Positions 35,778 through 48,581 of a stretch of DNA of 64,000 bases are shown here, one piece after another. The notes beneath the pieces were generated by a model that was given only the letters and a program-made list of their open reading frames with translations, was not told the origin of the DNA and did not search any database. The position numbers were made by a program, and so were the translations under genes. Every line of letters starts with the position of its first letter. Position 1 is the stretch's first letter. Source of the stretch: Episyrphus balteatus (Eukaryota; Arthropoda; Insecta; Diptera; Syrphidae); assembly GCF_945859705.1 (NCBI RefSeq), contig NC_079135.1, positions 15,626,501 through 15,690,500 on the forward strand, written 5' to 3'.

Positions 35778-36672
35778 CAGGGTTGCTACAAAGCTCAAAA
35801 GTGGGCTGAGCTCAGCTCACAGCTCAGCTCAAATTTTGAGCTAGTTCACTTTTGAGCTATGTACCATAGCTCAGCTCATTTGAGCTGAGCTGATGGTTGA
35901 GCTGAGCTGTTGGGTGAGCTGAGCTGTGATGGGTGAGAGGATACATTGATTTTTATAATTTTTTTTTTTTCGAAAAATCCCCGAATCTTTGAACGCTCCT
36001 GGAAGCTAAACCGCTTGAGAGCAATTTTTGGGAGTGATGCCAAATGATAGCTTGTGTCATGGGCCTACGCTTTGCACATTATCAGATTTTTAAAAAATCG
36101 CCTTCCATGTTAAACCGCCACATCATGCCTATTTTTTCAGAATCGTGCCTATTTTTTTTTTCCTTTAAAGTTCTCCCGGTTTGAGAACGCGTGGACCTAC
36201 AGGAATGAGAGTTGTACCCAAATGTAGGTTAGAGTCCCCGCTACCTTTTGGCATCAAAAATTTTATTTTCATTTTCTTCAAAATTCCGCGATATAGGCGT
36301 TGGAACGCTTTGATCTAGAGACAGGGGAGTGGTGCCATATGAAAGCTTATATTCTCAGCTACGCGATAGTGGTATAATCCGGTTTTTCGATTTTTTTTCA
36401 AAATTCGGAGAAAATCGCCTTTGAAAGTTGGGGTAAAATTTTTTTTCGAAAAATCCCCGAATCTTTGAACGCTCCTGGAAGCTAAGCCGCTTGAGAGCAA
36501 TTTTCGGGAGTGATGCCAAATGATAGCTTGGACCTACAGGGATGAGAGTTGTACCCAAATGTAGGTTAGAGTCCCCGCTACCTTGTGGCATCAAATTTTT
36601 TTTTTTTTATTTTCTTTAAAATTCCGAGATATAGACGTTGGAAGTTGGGGGCGCTCACTTTCAGCTCAGCTT
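35778..36672. mobile_element. Truncated inverted copy of the 28376 hAT-type element
   Basis: Starts CAGGGTTGCTACAAAGCTC right after GGAACTTG, the complement of the left copy's right-hand flank. It contains AGCTC-rich subterminal sequence and two internal modules, then stops at about 36672, before the other terminus. The break marks the outer edge of the inverted duplication. Confidence 0.82.
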
Positions 36673-39090
36673 GTCCACTAGTTAAAGGCTATGTAAATTT
36701 GAATGACATCGACTATGGGGGTCTCTAGAGGCAAAAGTCGAAAACCATTTTTTTTTTTTAATGTACTGAGACTATCAAAATATTTTATCACAAATTATAA
36801 TTATAGGTTCATAATGTTTGTATGTATAGGTACCTATGTAACATTGTACTCAATTTTAAAGAAGCAGAAAAGGATCAGGAAAAAAAATAAATCGGTTATT
36901 TACGGAATTTTTCAATCCATTTGTTTTTCATTACGAATTAAAAAAAAATATTTATTGCAAATTAAAAAAAAATCAATTAATAATATTTTTGTACTTCAAC
37001 CAACAATATTTTACATTAAAAAAATTATATTAACTAAAAATGCATTGATTTTTTTGCAAATGAAAAAAAAAAAAAAATTCCTTGAAAAAACAAAAATATT
37101 ACAAATACCTACAAAATTTTCTAAATCGAAAATAATGCATACTCATATAATATTCGTCAAATCTCTTTCAATTTTGAGTATTTGGAAATATATTGTGAGA
37201 AATTTGCAGAGTACTTAGACAAATTTTAGGGCACACATTTTGCATTAAATTTTTTTTTTTAATGCAAATTTTTTTTTTTAATTTTCAATAACATTTTTTT
37301 AATGCATAATAGTTTTTATGCAAATTTCATTTTTAGATAAATACTATACCTATTTCATATTCAGTATTTTGATAACAATTTTTACCTTTTCATAACAATT
37401 TCACAATAAAATTGTAAATTCTTCATGACATCAACAAAATCATAATATTTCAGCCTGCATTTGAATTTAAATAAGATTTAATTTGTAATGATAACATCAA
37501 AGCTAAACACATTTTTTTTATTTTTTTACTTTTAAAGTGACACACGCGCTAGAAAGAAAACACACGCGCCAAAACACTTAAACGTAAATTTCACTCTCTC
37601 GTGCTAAAAATACTCGTCTTCGTCGTAGATATATTTTTAAATTTTGCTCATTCATCAGTTCAGGTAAAAAACAGAAAAAAAAAAAAAAAAAATAAACAAA
37701 ATAGCAGACAAAACAATACAATTTCTTTTTAAAAATGTTCACTCTGAAATCTAAACACTCACTACCAACTCATCTTACGATAACCTTTTGGTAAGTGTAA
37801 GTGTTACTCTTCATCTTCATCTTGGATGCTCTTATCATTTCACAATAAAACTTGTAGAAGTTCCTCAAAAAGCAAAACACTTGTCCCTCTCTAATATCAT
37901 TGCTTCAGATTAAGTTTAAAAAAAAAAGTAATATTCTCAAAACACTCCAAGACTAAAAGATTGATAAGCTGCAAAGACCAACCCAAACCGTACCGTACAT
38001 AATCCAGAAATACTCTCGTACAATTCAAATTTTGGGGCTCGGGTAAAAACACTACACACAATAAACTGCATGCATACTGTGTGTCATGACGAGGCTTTGC
38101 TTTGGGTATGTGCGTTAAGCCGCAAAATAATGACAGAGATAATGTGTGGTCATGATGCCGTTCGCCGTCACTCCGAGTCGGCACTATCTTCCACTGCTAG
38201 TGGACCGTTCATTGGCATTGTCAGTCGTGAGTCTTGCTGAAGAAAAAGAGTAATGGGGTGTGGTATTTTTTTGGTAGAAAAAAAAAAATAATAAAAAAAT
38301 GTATAAAGAAATATGAGCTCTAATGAATCCCCTTTAAGAATTCCTCTCAGGCTAAGAATGGCATGGATTGACCATTACCAACATTTTTATTTTGTATACG
38401 TGCCTTTCAGTAAAAAAGAAGAATGGCAATCGGATTGGAATGAAAGGTATATTATGACTTTAAAGTCTTCATTAAAGTCTTGAATACAAAATATTTCTTC
38501 GTTTGCAGTACATATAGATACCCTCATGAGTTATTTTTACAAATTTTACCCAAAATTAGTTATTCAACTTACCTATAGCAAACGTTCTCGAAAGTAGGTA
38601 CTAATAGATGGTTTCATTCTACCATTTAAGTTTTGCAAGATAGCTAAATACGTATAGAATGATAAATCAGTGCGCGTGGCGGCCGGTGGTTGAGCCAAAA
38701 ATATTAGCAATAGCTAAAATAATAATCTTTATTTGACATTGCCACGAGTTGTAATTTCTTCGATCATTATCAAAATATCAGAGAACTTCCGAAAAATTGC
38801 TTACAATTACGATTTGATTAGATATCAGAAGAAAAATGAAAAAAAAACATTTTTTTTTTATTTTCCCATTTTTTTTTTTACAAAAATTTAAACCCGCAAA
38901 AATTCTTGAAAATAATACGAATTAGATAAAATTAGTCTAGGCGTTAACGAAATAATTCAAAATGTCAGATGTTCGAAAAATTTGTATGGGAGGTACAAGT
39001 TGAAATCGAGATTCTAAAAAACAAAAAAATATGAATCTTGTAAATTAGAAAGAAACTCATCTGTATATAACAAAATTTTATTACCTATTA
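36673..39090. other. Non-coding DNA, possible regulatory or splice features
   Basis: The 171-codon frame at 36703-37218 is Lys/Ile/Phe-rich low complexity and not convincing. The stretch 37530-38250 has better-balanced composition, with CACACGCGC words, and could be regulatory. On the minus strand, TTTGCTATAG is followed directly by GTAAGTTG (junction at about 38574/38573). That is an acceptor-donor juxtaposition of the kind used as recursive splice sites, but its pyrimidine tract is weak. Confidence 0.4.
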
Positions 39091-39094
39091 TTTT

Positions 39095-39213
39095 TACTTG
39101 CGATATAGGTACTATAGGGCAAGTTTAGGATTCGTAAAAAAAATCGAACTCGAGATAACAATTTTACATGACATTACGATGATGGAGAATGCCAAAAAAG
39201 TGGGTCCGGCAAT

Positions 39214-39246
<33 letters not shown>

Positions 39247-40115
39247 GTGTCTGTCTCTATCTGGAGCTGCAGCCTAAACGAGTGAAGTGATTTTCTTCAA
39301 ACTTGGTGGTTAGCAGTTTTTGGTGATTCCCTAGAGGGGAAATTGAAATTTTTTTTTTATGACCAAAACTAACGGTACCTGCCATATAACGGAAATAGAA
39401 AAGTTAATTTTTTTCAAAAACGGCTCTAACGATTTTGATTAAAATTTTTGTGTGTAGTACTACACATAATAGCCAACTTTTTAAATAAAAAAAATATTTT
39501 TTGTACCGTTATTAACGGTACCTGTCATAGAACGGTTTTTTTTCGTTTCTGAATATCTCGTACAACATTAACCCGATTTAAATGAAAATTTTTATACAAA
39601 AGTGTGTAAGTAAAGATAATATTAAAATTTTAGAAAATTTTCAAAAAACGCATTTTTGGTTTTTTTAAAAATATTTCAAAATTTTTTTTTGAAAAATCAA
39701 TTTTTTGAAAACGAATCAATGAAAAATTTTGAAATTTAGTTTTTATGTTTAAATTAATTATTTCTTCAAAATGGCATACCAACTTTTTTTTTGAAAAATG
39801 TTAAAAAATTTTTATATATAAAAAATTATTTTTTTAAAAAACGGCTCCTACAATTTTCGAAAATTTTTTTCTAAAAATACCTTTTTATACAAGAAATAAA
39901 ATGGCATATTTTTTATTTTTTTTAAGATAATTTAAAACGGAGTTTAATTAATTATAAAAACAGATTTAATTTTTTTATACTACTTATGAAATTTCTTCAA
40001 AATATCAAATTTTAAATTTCTTGAATGAAAAGCTTTAACATTATAGTTACTTTAAGCATAAGAGCAATTACGTGCGACCCCAGTCGTGCAATTTATTTTA
40101 TTAGCACCTATGGAG
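39095..40115 (+). mobile_element. mini-me-like repeat, near full-length copy with GTCT microsatellite
   Basis: Runs from TTTACTTGCGATATAGGTAC to the terminal hairpin GTGCGACCCCAGTCGTGCA. In order it has: ATGACATTACGATGATGGAG, the motif GCCAAAAAAGTGGGTCC, a (GTCT)n run at about 39217-39246, two rounds of the TAACGGTACCTGYCATA word each near an AAAACGGCTCTAACGATTTTG-type word, and AAATGGCATACCAAC. It is non-coding. The layout (conserved core next to a GTCY microsatellite) resembles mini-me/INE-type elements of flies; that assignment is inference. Confidence 0.8.
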
Positions 40116-40249
40116 AATACAAAAAAGCTGCAAACATTTTTTTTTATTCAAAATAGCGGCTCCAAGAGTGTATTTTACTAATTTGGCACGTTTAGGACTT
40201 TGTTTTGAAATTCAATATTTTTGTTTAGTATTTATAAAAGATGATGCTT

Positions 40250-41745
40250 TTCAGTGTGGTCCTATTTTAAATTTGTCGAGTTCTGACTATAGAAAAAACT
40301 GACTATCTATATGAAAAAACCATACATCTTAATTTCAATCAATAAAAGTCGATTTTTTTTTTTTGATAAAAATGGTTATTGTGTAACTTAGTTGTATGAT
40401 TATTTTATCTTTATAAACTTTACCTGCCTGTCAAAGAACTTTTTTCTTGATTTCTAACTTTCTACTAACTGACTAAATCGATGTGTCAACAAAAGAATTT
40501 ATATGGAAAAATTAAGAAAACTCATAATTTGTGGATTAAAAAAAAAATATTTTTGAAAATGAGTCGATACATTTTTTTGAAATTTCGTTTTCAAGTGGAA
40601 AATAATAATTTTTTAAGAATAGTGTAACAAATTATGTTTTGAAATATGTTTGAAAACTTGTATGTGTCTACCTACATTTTTTTTATCTTAAAATTTTTCA
40701 ATTTAATTTTTTCTCAAAATTACTTTTTGTACAATAGACAGATTCAAAAAAAAATTTTTTTTTTGTTCAAAGTTATACCGAAAATATTGTTGGAAATGAC
40801 GAAAAAAAATACTGTAAAAGTTTCAGCCCTTAATATTAACATTAAGTACCGCCGCATTGCAAATTTCTATTTCCCATAATGATTTACATGGGAGAGATTG
40901 TGTTTTTGAGTTTGGAATTTTATAACTTTTTAACGGTTCATCAAAAAGGCTAGTATAAAACTGAACGCTCTACAAAAAAGCTCATAATAATTTTTTTGAT
41001 AAACTGCCCCGTTTCGAAGTTATTCAACTAATGCAATTTTTTCTTCATTTTTTTTTCAAATTTTTTGACGAAAATTTTAGGTTTTTCAAAAAATTTGACT
41101 ATTCGAATATTTGTATTCTATGTTGAGTTTTGGTTTCACAGATCCTTTTATATAACTCTCAAACCTCTAATACTATTAAATTAGAATTTTTCAATAAATT
41201 CGAATTATTAATTTTTTCAACTAAAAATTATTTTAATTAATTTTTTTTGTCGTTTTTTTTTTTTATAAATGCAATTTTGTAGAGTGTTCAATTTAATACA
41301 AGAAAACGATTAAATCTAGCCTTTTTGATGAACCGTTAAAAAGTTATAAAATTCCCAACTCAAAAACACAATCTTTCCCATGTAAATCATATGGGAAATA
41401 GAAATGTTAATACTGAAACTTTTACAGTATTTTTTTTTTCGTCATTTCCAATTTTTCCATATTCGGTATAATCAAAGTTATATACAAAATAAATTTTTTT
41501 TTTTTTTTTGAATCAGTCTAATATACAATCAACTAAACGACATGTTTCGTTTAAAAATTAAAACCATTTTAATAGATATTTGTTTTATTTTAATAGTACT
41601 TTTTTTTATTGTTTACATTTCTTATGACATTAAATTAAAATTAAATCATTTTTTACAAGAAAATCTTTGACATTCTAAACAGTTTTTACCTTTAGAACAA
41701 GCACGTGCGACCCGACCCATTCGTTTATTTTATTTAACAAAGTAC
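40250..41745 (+). mobile_element. Decayed mini-me-like copy interrupted by a palindromic element
   Basis: Family words appear in degenerate form: ACCTGCCTGTCAAAGAAC, TTTGAAATTTCGTTTTCAAG, and at the far side the terminal hairpin region CACGTGCGACCCGACCCATT (about 41701-41720). Between them lies the independent palindrome 40737-41518, so the copy was split by a later insertion. Confidence 0.55.
40737..41518. mobile_element. TA-flanked palindromic element, 782 bp
   Basis: TA (40735-40736 and 41519-41520) flanks the ends GACAGATTCAAAAAAAAA and the complement of GACTGATTCAAAAAAAAA. Inverted arms of about 270 bp share GTTATACCGAA, GGAAATGACGAAAAAAAATA, ACTGTAAAAGTTTCAG, GATTGTGTTTTTGAGTT and TTAACGGTTCATCAAAAAGG. 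The spacer is about 41010-41270. No transposase. Confidence 0.8.
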
Positions 41746-44025
41746 TAAAACTTAATTTAATTTTAGGGAGTTAAAGTTAGAGCTTAAAACTTAAAAAAAA
41801 AAAAAAAACATTTGTTTGTCATTTTTTTATCTGCTTACAATTCTCACATTATAACAACCCTTTCAAGGTGTTCTTTGGAATATCTTATATCAAATTTAAA
41901 TTTTTACAAATACGCGTTGTTAACAAAAACGTCATAGCTTCTTAATGCCACTTAATACATAATTCTAAAAAGAAATATCCTCCCCAATTTCCATATTATG
42001 TGACCTTGACCAGAAACATTATAAACATAATAAAAGATACCATGAGAAAACATCCTACTTCCTCTTTTCTTAAGTCTTAATACGTAACAAAATATTAGAT
42101 CCATTAAAAAACAAGAAGGCCACCATCAATGCAGATAAGTACAAAGTACTCAAACAAATTGTATCTGCTTCTGTCATGGTCATTAGTTTCAATCAAGAAA
42201 AATACAAATTTTACCCCCAAATCACTTTGTATTCCATAAGAAGAAGAAAAATAATTATGACTCAAATAATGTTTACTCAAAGAATTAAAACAAAAAACAG
42301 TACAATTTATAGAGTTCTCCTCATTCTCATCCATTTTAAAAAACACCAAGATATCATCGAAAAAATCTTCTAATGATTTTTGATCATTTCAATTAAAATA
42401 GCATTAGTTCCCCCAATTAACCATAACAATCCGCCTTCTTTGTGTATATTGAATACGAAAAATAAAATTTAGGTCAAATATCATCATCATCATTCCGACG
42501 ATGATGCTTATCTGGTTCCAATTTTTTTTTTTTCTTCTTTTCTAAAAGCAATAAACATCGAAGATTTATTTCTCATTCACAGTCCCCACTTAATTAATTT
42601 CGTTTAATGATTTTTATTTTCTTTATTTTTTGTTTGTTTTTATTTTTATCTACCATGTGCCATCTTTTGAAGACATAAATAACCAATTTAACCCTTTTTA
42701 ACAAAGTCATGTTTGCAAGTTTTTGAGCAAATTTTTAACATTCTTTTGAGTTGAAATTAATTGGAGGGCAATATTTTTGGATACACCCACAAACACCCGA
42801 AAAATGAAAATGTCATTCAAAACTGACATGTTTATTAGTCAAACTTTGATCCGTTTTTGTTATAGCCTGCCAACGTAACCTCAAAAGAATATAGAGCATG
42901 TTCATTGTCATTTTGTATACGCATTTCAAGCTTGGATTTATTTGTCAACTTCTATGTTGGACTGAAACCCCAGAGCGCGCATACAACATAATCGATTTGA
43001 TCTTTCCTCATTTTTGACACGACACCTTTTTTGCCCCGTTGACAGTGAGTCAACAGCTGTCAAGCATGAAATCCCCTTCCCCACACTCAATTTGAGTAAA
43101 ACAATTTAAAAGCCATTAACCGGCAAGCAAATAGAATTAAATTGACAAATTGTTGTTGTTGTAGTTGTTGGCTGATAGTGAAGCTGAAAAGAATGGAATT
43201 TTCAGTTCAGTTCTATATACATTCTTTTCCGAAGTTCCGATAGCTTATTTGCATGACAGGAAAGTTGAAGGAGGAAAAATTAATCAGCCGTCTCGATTGC
43301 AAATTGATTTCAACAATTCAAATTACTAATCGACACTTCAAACTACTACACAGCTGTATACAGCATATTGAGTGGCTTGTAATCTATCGCCTGTCGCACA
43401 ATTATCGCCAGCCAATTTGATTAAGACGATGATTTAATGCGTTTATAAAGTTTGATACGCCACCACCACAACCATTACCACCATTTTAACACTTTTGATG
43501 GTGGTGGACATTATCTGCGAGCTCAATCGAAATGACTTAACAAACTGACATACAATCAGTTGTTGTTGTAGTTGTTTGGGTCTTGGATATGCTGTTGAAA
43601 CTTTTTTGATTAAAATTTCAAATTTCAACACTTTGTTTTTTTTTCTTGAGCTTCTGAAAAACTGGAAGTCTGGTATTACAAAGACCTCATGCAGTTAAAT
43701 TGGACAAGCCGGGTGGTACACAGTGGTTTAAGGTCAAACTTAATCGATTTGTGGTATGTTAAAGGTATGTTAAGCCGTCTAGGTGGTAATGTATAACAAG
43801 AAGTAGTCTTAAATCATAAGAACAAGAATTATTGTTTTTATGAATGCTAAAATTATTTTTTATAGGGTGTTCCAAAATAAGCGCACATTTAAATTTTAAA
43901 ATAAAATATATTTATTTCGTGGGTTCTTTGTTGTGATATTTTTACTTACTGCAGCTCAAACCACTGAAGAAAATTGGTTCTATTCAAACTTTGGTAGTTA
44001 TGAGTTTTGGAAGGTTTCGTAGGTT
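41746..44025. other. Non-coding DNA; 42850-43650 is the least repetitive part
   Basis: No gene recognised. The stretch 42850-43650 has mixed composition, GTTGTTGTTGTAGTTGTTG runs and a CAGCTG E-box (about 43052), and is a candidate conserved regulatory segment of the inferred intron. The open frames here show no domain. Confidence 0.45.
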
Positions 44026-44029
44026 GGAA

Positions 44030-44690
44030 ATTGGAATTGTATTTTTATGGCTGAAACTAACGGTACCATCGATATTATTCAAATAGAAAAGCTTAACTTT
44101 CTCAACAACGGCTCAACTGTGTCAAATAAGGTTCTTCTATTGAAATATAAGGAAAATACTTTTTTAACCATTATCAGCAGTATAGGTAACTCTCATTGAA
44201 CCATTTTCATGATTTCTGACTTTTTTCTAAATGATATTACTAATTTAAAAGAAAATTTTTATACAAAAGTAGGTACTATTAAAATTATGGAAAAATTTCC
44301 AAAAAATATTTTTGGATTTTTTAAAATATTTCAACTTTTTCGTTAGTCATTTAAGGTCAGCCTTAAATTTGTTCAGGCTAACTGTGTAATGTGTTGCATA
44401 ATTATTTCTGAATAATTCCACTTCAATTTTTTTGACAAATTTTAATTTTATAAAAAAAAACTCTTTAAAATGGTTCTACCGATTTTCAAAAAAAAAAAAA
44501 ACTTAAAATTCTTGTGTACAGAAAAAATAAAATGGCATATATACCTCGTTTGGTTTTTGTAAATTTATAAACAAGTTTTATTATATTTTTTATCATTTAT
44601 TAAATTAAAATTATTTTTTTTTTCTATGAATTTTTCAATACATAAGGACTTTGTACGTGTGAAACAGTGGAGCATTTTATTTATTTTTTT
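44030..44690 (+). mobile_element. mini-me-like repeat, decayed partial copy
   Basis: Starts in GGCTGAAACTAACGGTACCA and ends near GTGTGAAACAGTGGAGCATT, a mutated form of the terminal hairpin. The internal order is as in the 39095 copy, with many substitutions. The microsatellite end is missing. Confidence 0.65.
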
Positions 44691-45516
44691 ATTTTTAATA
44701 GTTTTTTTTTTTCAAATTTTGACCAAGTTTTATTGGTAAAATTAACAAACATATAAAGAAATATTTGTCTATAAATTTTGACGTTATATACCTACCAGAT
44801 TTATTTTAAACTAAGTTAATTTTGAAAGAAAATACGACATAAGTATAATTTTATAATCCGAATTTTTTGCAAAAAAAAAATAAAACCCTATTTTGTTAGA
44901 ATCACGAAACAACGACGCATATCAAATTTAATCAAAATATAAACAGCCGTTTTCGAGAAAAATGCAAAAGCTTAAAACCGTTATAGAGCCATGGAAATCA
45001 CACAAAGGAAACTGACGAAAATTTTGTTTGCATGTTGAACAGGGTAATCGAAATATGTATTTTTTCTAAAACGAAAAAAAAAACAAAGACGCCAAATAAC
45101 TAAATTAAATAAAAAAATTGGCAGATACTTTTCCAGCTTTTTTTTAACAACACATAAATTATTTTAAATACTTTTCATGCTGATTTTTGGTGAATTACTG
45201 GTAAGATATTGGATTTGAATTTTAAACTCCAATTATCTCGGGTTGTGTGTTTTTTTTTTAATTTTTGTTGTATGTATGAGGTATGACTTTCGTATATGTA
45301 TTTATAATATCTATTGTTTTCAGTATCAATTTAGTTTCTATTACGTTTTGTTAAGAAAATAGGTTATTGATCATTTTCTAAATTCATCTTTGTGCCCACT
45401 CTAATTTCAAAAAATTCTGAGTACCTACTCAATTTTTAATTAAATTTTCTCTGGCATAATGTTTTTTTAAATATTTATTGCATAAGCAGGGTCGCGTAGC
45501 CAAAAACAATACCGAA

Positions 45517-46318
45517 ATAAAATGCACGACTGGGTCGCACGAACTTGCTCTTAGAGTTAAAGTTGCTTAAATTGTTAAGACTTTTTATATAGAAATTTGG
45601 AAAAAAAATAAAATTCGTTTTTTAAAAAAATTAAATAAAATCTGAAATCAAATTGCCCTCCAAAACAAGTATGCAGTTTTGATTGATATATTAACATGCA
45701 TTTTTAGAAAAAAAAATTTCAAAATCGTTAGAGCCGTTTTTTAAAAAACTAATTTTTTATAAATAATTTTTTAGAAAAAAAGTTCTAAAATAAAATTGGT
45801 ATGCCATTTTGTAGAAATCTTTAATCAACATCTAAAAACAAAATTTCAAAAAAATTCAATGTCCCGTTTTCGAAAATTTGATTTTTCAAAAAAAAATTTT
45901 CAAAATTTTTTTAAAAATCCAAAAATTATTTTTTTCAAAATTTTATTTTTGGCTTATATTTAAATTATATAAATGCTTTTTCACAAAAAGTTTCGTTGAA
46001 ATCGAATAAGCGGTTTCGGAGATAATCCGATTTGAAAAAAACGGTTCTATGGCAGGTACCGTTAATAATGATTTTCCAAAAAAAAATTTTTCATTAAAAG
46101 GTAGACCTTAACTTAAAACTAACGTTTGAATTTTTTAAACAAAATCGTTGGAGCCGTTTTCGAGATATTTCAATTTTACTAAAATCGGTATATGACAAGT
46201 ACCGTTAATTTTGGTCCAAAAAAATTAATTCCAAAAACCCCTCTGGAGAGTCGCCAAATAACGCTACATACCAAGTTTGACATTAATCGGTCCATCCGTT
46301 TAGGCTGTAGGTCCTTAT

Positions 46319-46356
<38 letters not shown>

Positions 46357-46482
46357 GGACTTCCGGGACCCACTTTTTTGGCATTCTCTACCATCGTAAT
46401 GTCATGGAAAAATGTTATCTCAACTTTTTTTTTTTGTACGAATGCATAACTTGATATATAGTACCTATATCGCAAGTAAAAA
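45517..46482 (-). mobile_element. mini-me-like repeat, near full-length copy
   Basis: Minus-strand copy running from TGCACGACTGGGTCGCACG (terminal hairpin, complement) through the internal words to a (GACA)n run at 46320-46354, then GGGACCCACTTTTTTGGCAT and CCTATATCGCAAGTAAAAA. It is very similar to 60332-61285, so the two are among the youngest copies. It faces the partial plus-strand copy at 46535. Confidence 0.85.
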
Positions 46483-46534
46483 TGAACTTTAAAGTATGGC
46501 AACCCTATGCCTTGAAGGACAATGTGCAAACAGT

Positions 46535-47080
46535 ATAGTTAGACAAATTTAGGAAAAGTTTAATTTTCTCGAAAACGGCTCCAACGATTTTGTTTTCGAA
46601 ATTCAAATATTATTATATTATTAGTTTTTAGGCGAGGTTTATCATCTCCTAAAAATCTTTTTTTTTTTTAAATCATTATTAACGGTAGGGTTTTTTTTCA
46701 AATCTGATTTTCTGCTAGACTACTAAGTAATTGTATTTCAACGAATTTTTTTATACAAAAGCATTTTATTTATATATAAATCAGTAATAAAATTTTGAAA
46801 AAAAAAAACAGTTTTTGGATTTTGGAAAAATCAAATTTTTGAAAATGTGGCACTGAATTTTTTTTTGAAATTTTGGTTTTAAATGTTGATCAGTAATTTG
46901 TACAAAAGGCATTCCAATTTTATTTCTGATTTTTTTTTTCAAAAAATTATTTATAAAAAAAAATATTTAAACGTTTTCTAAAAAACGGCTCTAACGATTT
47001 CGAATTTTTTTTTTTTTTTTTTCTAAAAATCTTAATAAAAGAAATCAAATTGCTGACTTGTTTGGAGCTCAATTTTTTTG
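46535..47080 (+). mobile_element. mini-me-like repeat, partial copy
   Basis: Contains AAAACGGCTCCAACGATTTTG, TTATTAACGGTAGGG (the second half of the usual word is lost), TTTGAAATTTTGGTTTTAAATG and AAACGGCTCTAACGATTTCG. It lies head to head with the minus-strand copy just upstream, which gives a local inverted pair. Confidence 0.7.
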
Positions 47081-47473
47081 AGATGTTGTTTTTTACCTTT
47101 GAAAAGTATTGTTTTTCATATAAATGTTCTAAATATCTATTTAAAAACTTTTAAACATTTTAGCAAATTTAACCCTAAGAGAAAGATATCTGATTTCTAA
47201 AAAATTCTATCACGAATAATTTTGAAAATAGATCTCTTTTAGATTCGGTTAACGAAGTAAATAAAATTGAACTGTTATGTGTTCCAAGTAAAAAAAATTA
47301 TTTCATGTTTGTGTACATTAGAAGTTTAAAATTCTGTGAGCAGCCTATATCGCAGACACTCCCTATAGACAGTCAAATATTTAATCATGTTAAAAGTAAG
47401 ATATTTAATTTTCATCGAACCTCTAAAAAGATTTGAAATTACTACGGTTTGAGCATTCAACACTCAACACCTT
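47081..47473. other. Non-coding DNA, no feature
   Basis: Nothing recognised between the repeat copy and the palindromic element. Confidence 0.45.
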
Positions 47474-47475
47474 TA

Positions 47476-48579
47476 GTCCAGTGCATTAATGATGTTCATA
47501 TATGGGCGACCCAGCAGTTTGTACCACCCCCAAATTTTTTTTGCTCATTCGATAGAACATTGGCTGAATATCATTACCCTGATTTTTCGCACTCGTGAAA
47601 TTCACCTTTCGGCCGCCATCTTGCATTTTAGTTTTTGTTGAATATCTCGATTTCTATTTATCCTACATAAAAGTTGTGTTAGCAAGAAACGTAGGCAATT
47701 AAATTTCGCGTCTTTTATGTTCAGAACATTTTTCGGTATTCTGAATATTAAAAAAGTTACAAGCCAACAAATTAAAAAAAACCGAAAAAATGACAATTTT
47801 AGAGATTTGAGCACTTTTTATCAAAATTATGAAAAAACGTATCGAGAAAAGATTATTCGCCTTAAAGTTTTCTACAACTCAGCTATACAACCATTTTTTT
47901 GTATCGCTGTAATTAATAAAGTTATTAATACTTTTTTGTTAAAAAATACCCCTTTTTACGAAACGAAGAGACTTAAATATAAAAGAATTGCAGGTCCTGA
48001 ATTTTCTCTTGTAACATAAAGCTATAAAATACTCACAAACCATTTAAAATTCAAGATTTGGTAAAAAAAAAAAAATTAAGAAAAAAGTAAAAATAAAAAA
48101 CACAAACAAAAAAGAGCATTTTTAACAAAAAAAAGTATTAATAACTTTTGTAATTATAGCGATAGAAAAAAAAGTTGTATGGCAGTGTTGTAGAGAATTT
48201 TAAGGTGAATAATCTTATCTCGGAAGTTTTTTTCATAATTTTGATAAAAAGTGCTCAAATCTTTTAAATTGTCATTTTTTTCGGATTTTTTTACTTTTTT
48301 GGCTTGTAACTTTTTTAATATTCAGAATATCGAAAAAGTGTTCTGAACATAAAAGACGCGAAATTTAATTGCCTACGTTTCTTGTTAACACAACTTTTAT
48401 GTAGGATAAATAGAAATCCAGATATTCAACAAAAACTAAAATCCAAGATGGCGGCCGAAAGGTGAATTTCACGAGTGCGAAAAATCATGGTAATGATATT
48501 CAGCCAGTGCTCTATCGAATGAGCAAAAAAAATTTGGGGGTGGTACAAACTGCTGGGTCAATTTATAAATGCACTGGAC
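47476..48579. mobile_element. TA-flanked palindromic element, 1104 bp
   Basis: TA (47474-47475 and 48580-48581) flanks GTCCAGTGCATT and its complement. The arms, about 47476-47940 and 48115-48579, are close inverted copies that share CCCAGCAGTTTGTACC, GGCCGCCATCTTG, TATTTATCCTACATAAAAGT and ATTAAATTTCGCGTCTTTTA. The ~175-bp spacer is AT-rich. The 100-codon frame at 47717-48019 lies mostly in one arm and has no transposase motif. It is similar in build to the elements at 9336 and 40737 but has different termini. Confidence 0.85.
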
Positions 48580-48581
48580 TA

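Larger units (their letters stand above)
28446..36672. repeat. Giant imperfect inverted duplication (~8.2 kb)
   Basis: The left arm, about 28446-31180, reappears inverted in 32680-36672. Matching blocks include the hAT interior with its right flank (29862-30200 against 35170-35510 plus 35767-35777), the block at 30380-30650 against 32960-33110, and the block at 30940-31140 against 32690-32885 (TAAAGCCGGTTTACGG and complement). Both hAT copies share the same flank CAAGTTCC, so the duplication post-dates that insertion. The right arm is about 1.3 kb longer because of extra sequence. The spacer, about 31180-32680, is unique and gene-free. Confidence 0.85.

Noticed and set aside
36703..37218. 171-codon plus-strand frame, the longest outside tandem arrays
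   Set aside because: Lys/Ile/Phe/Asn-rich low complexity expected from AT-rich DNA. No domain and no splice-site or start-context support.
46179..46529. Frames of 85-116 codons over the GACA microsatellite
   Set aside because: They lie inside a mini-me-like repeat, and the same frame recurs in the 60979-61188 copy, which shows repeat origin.
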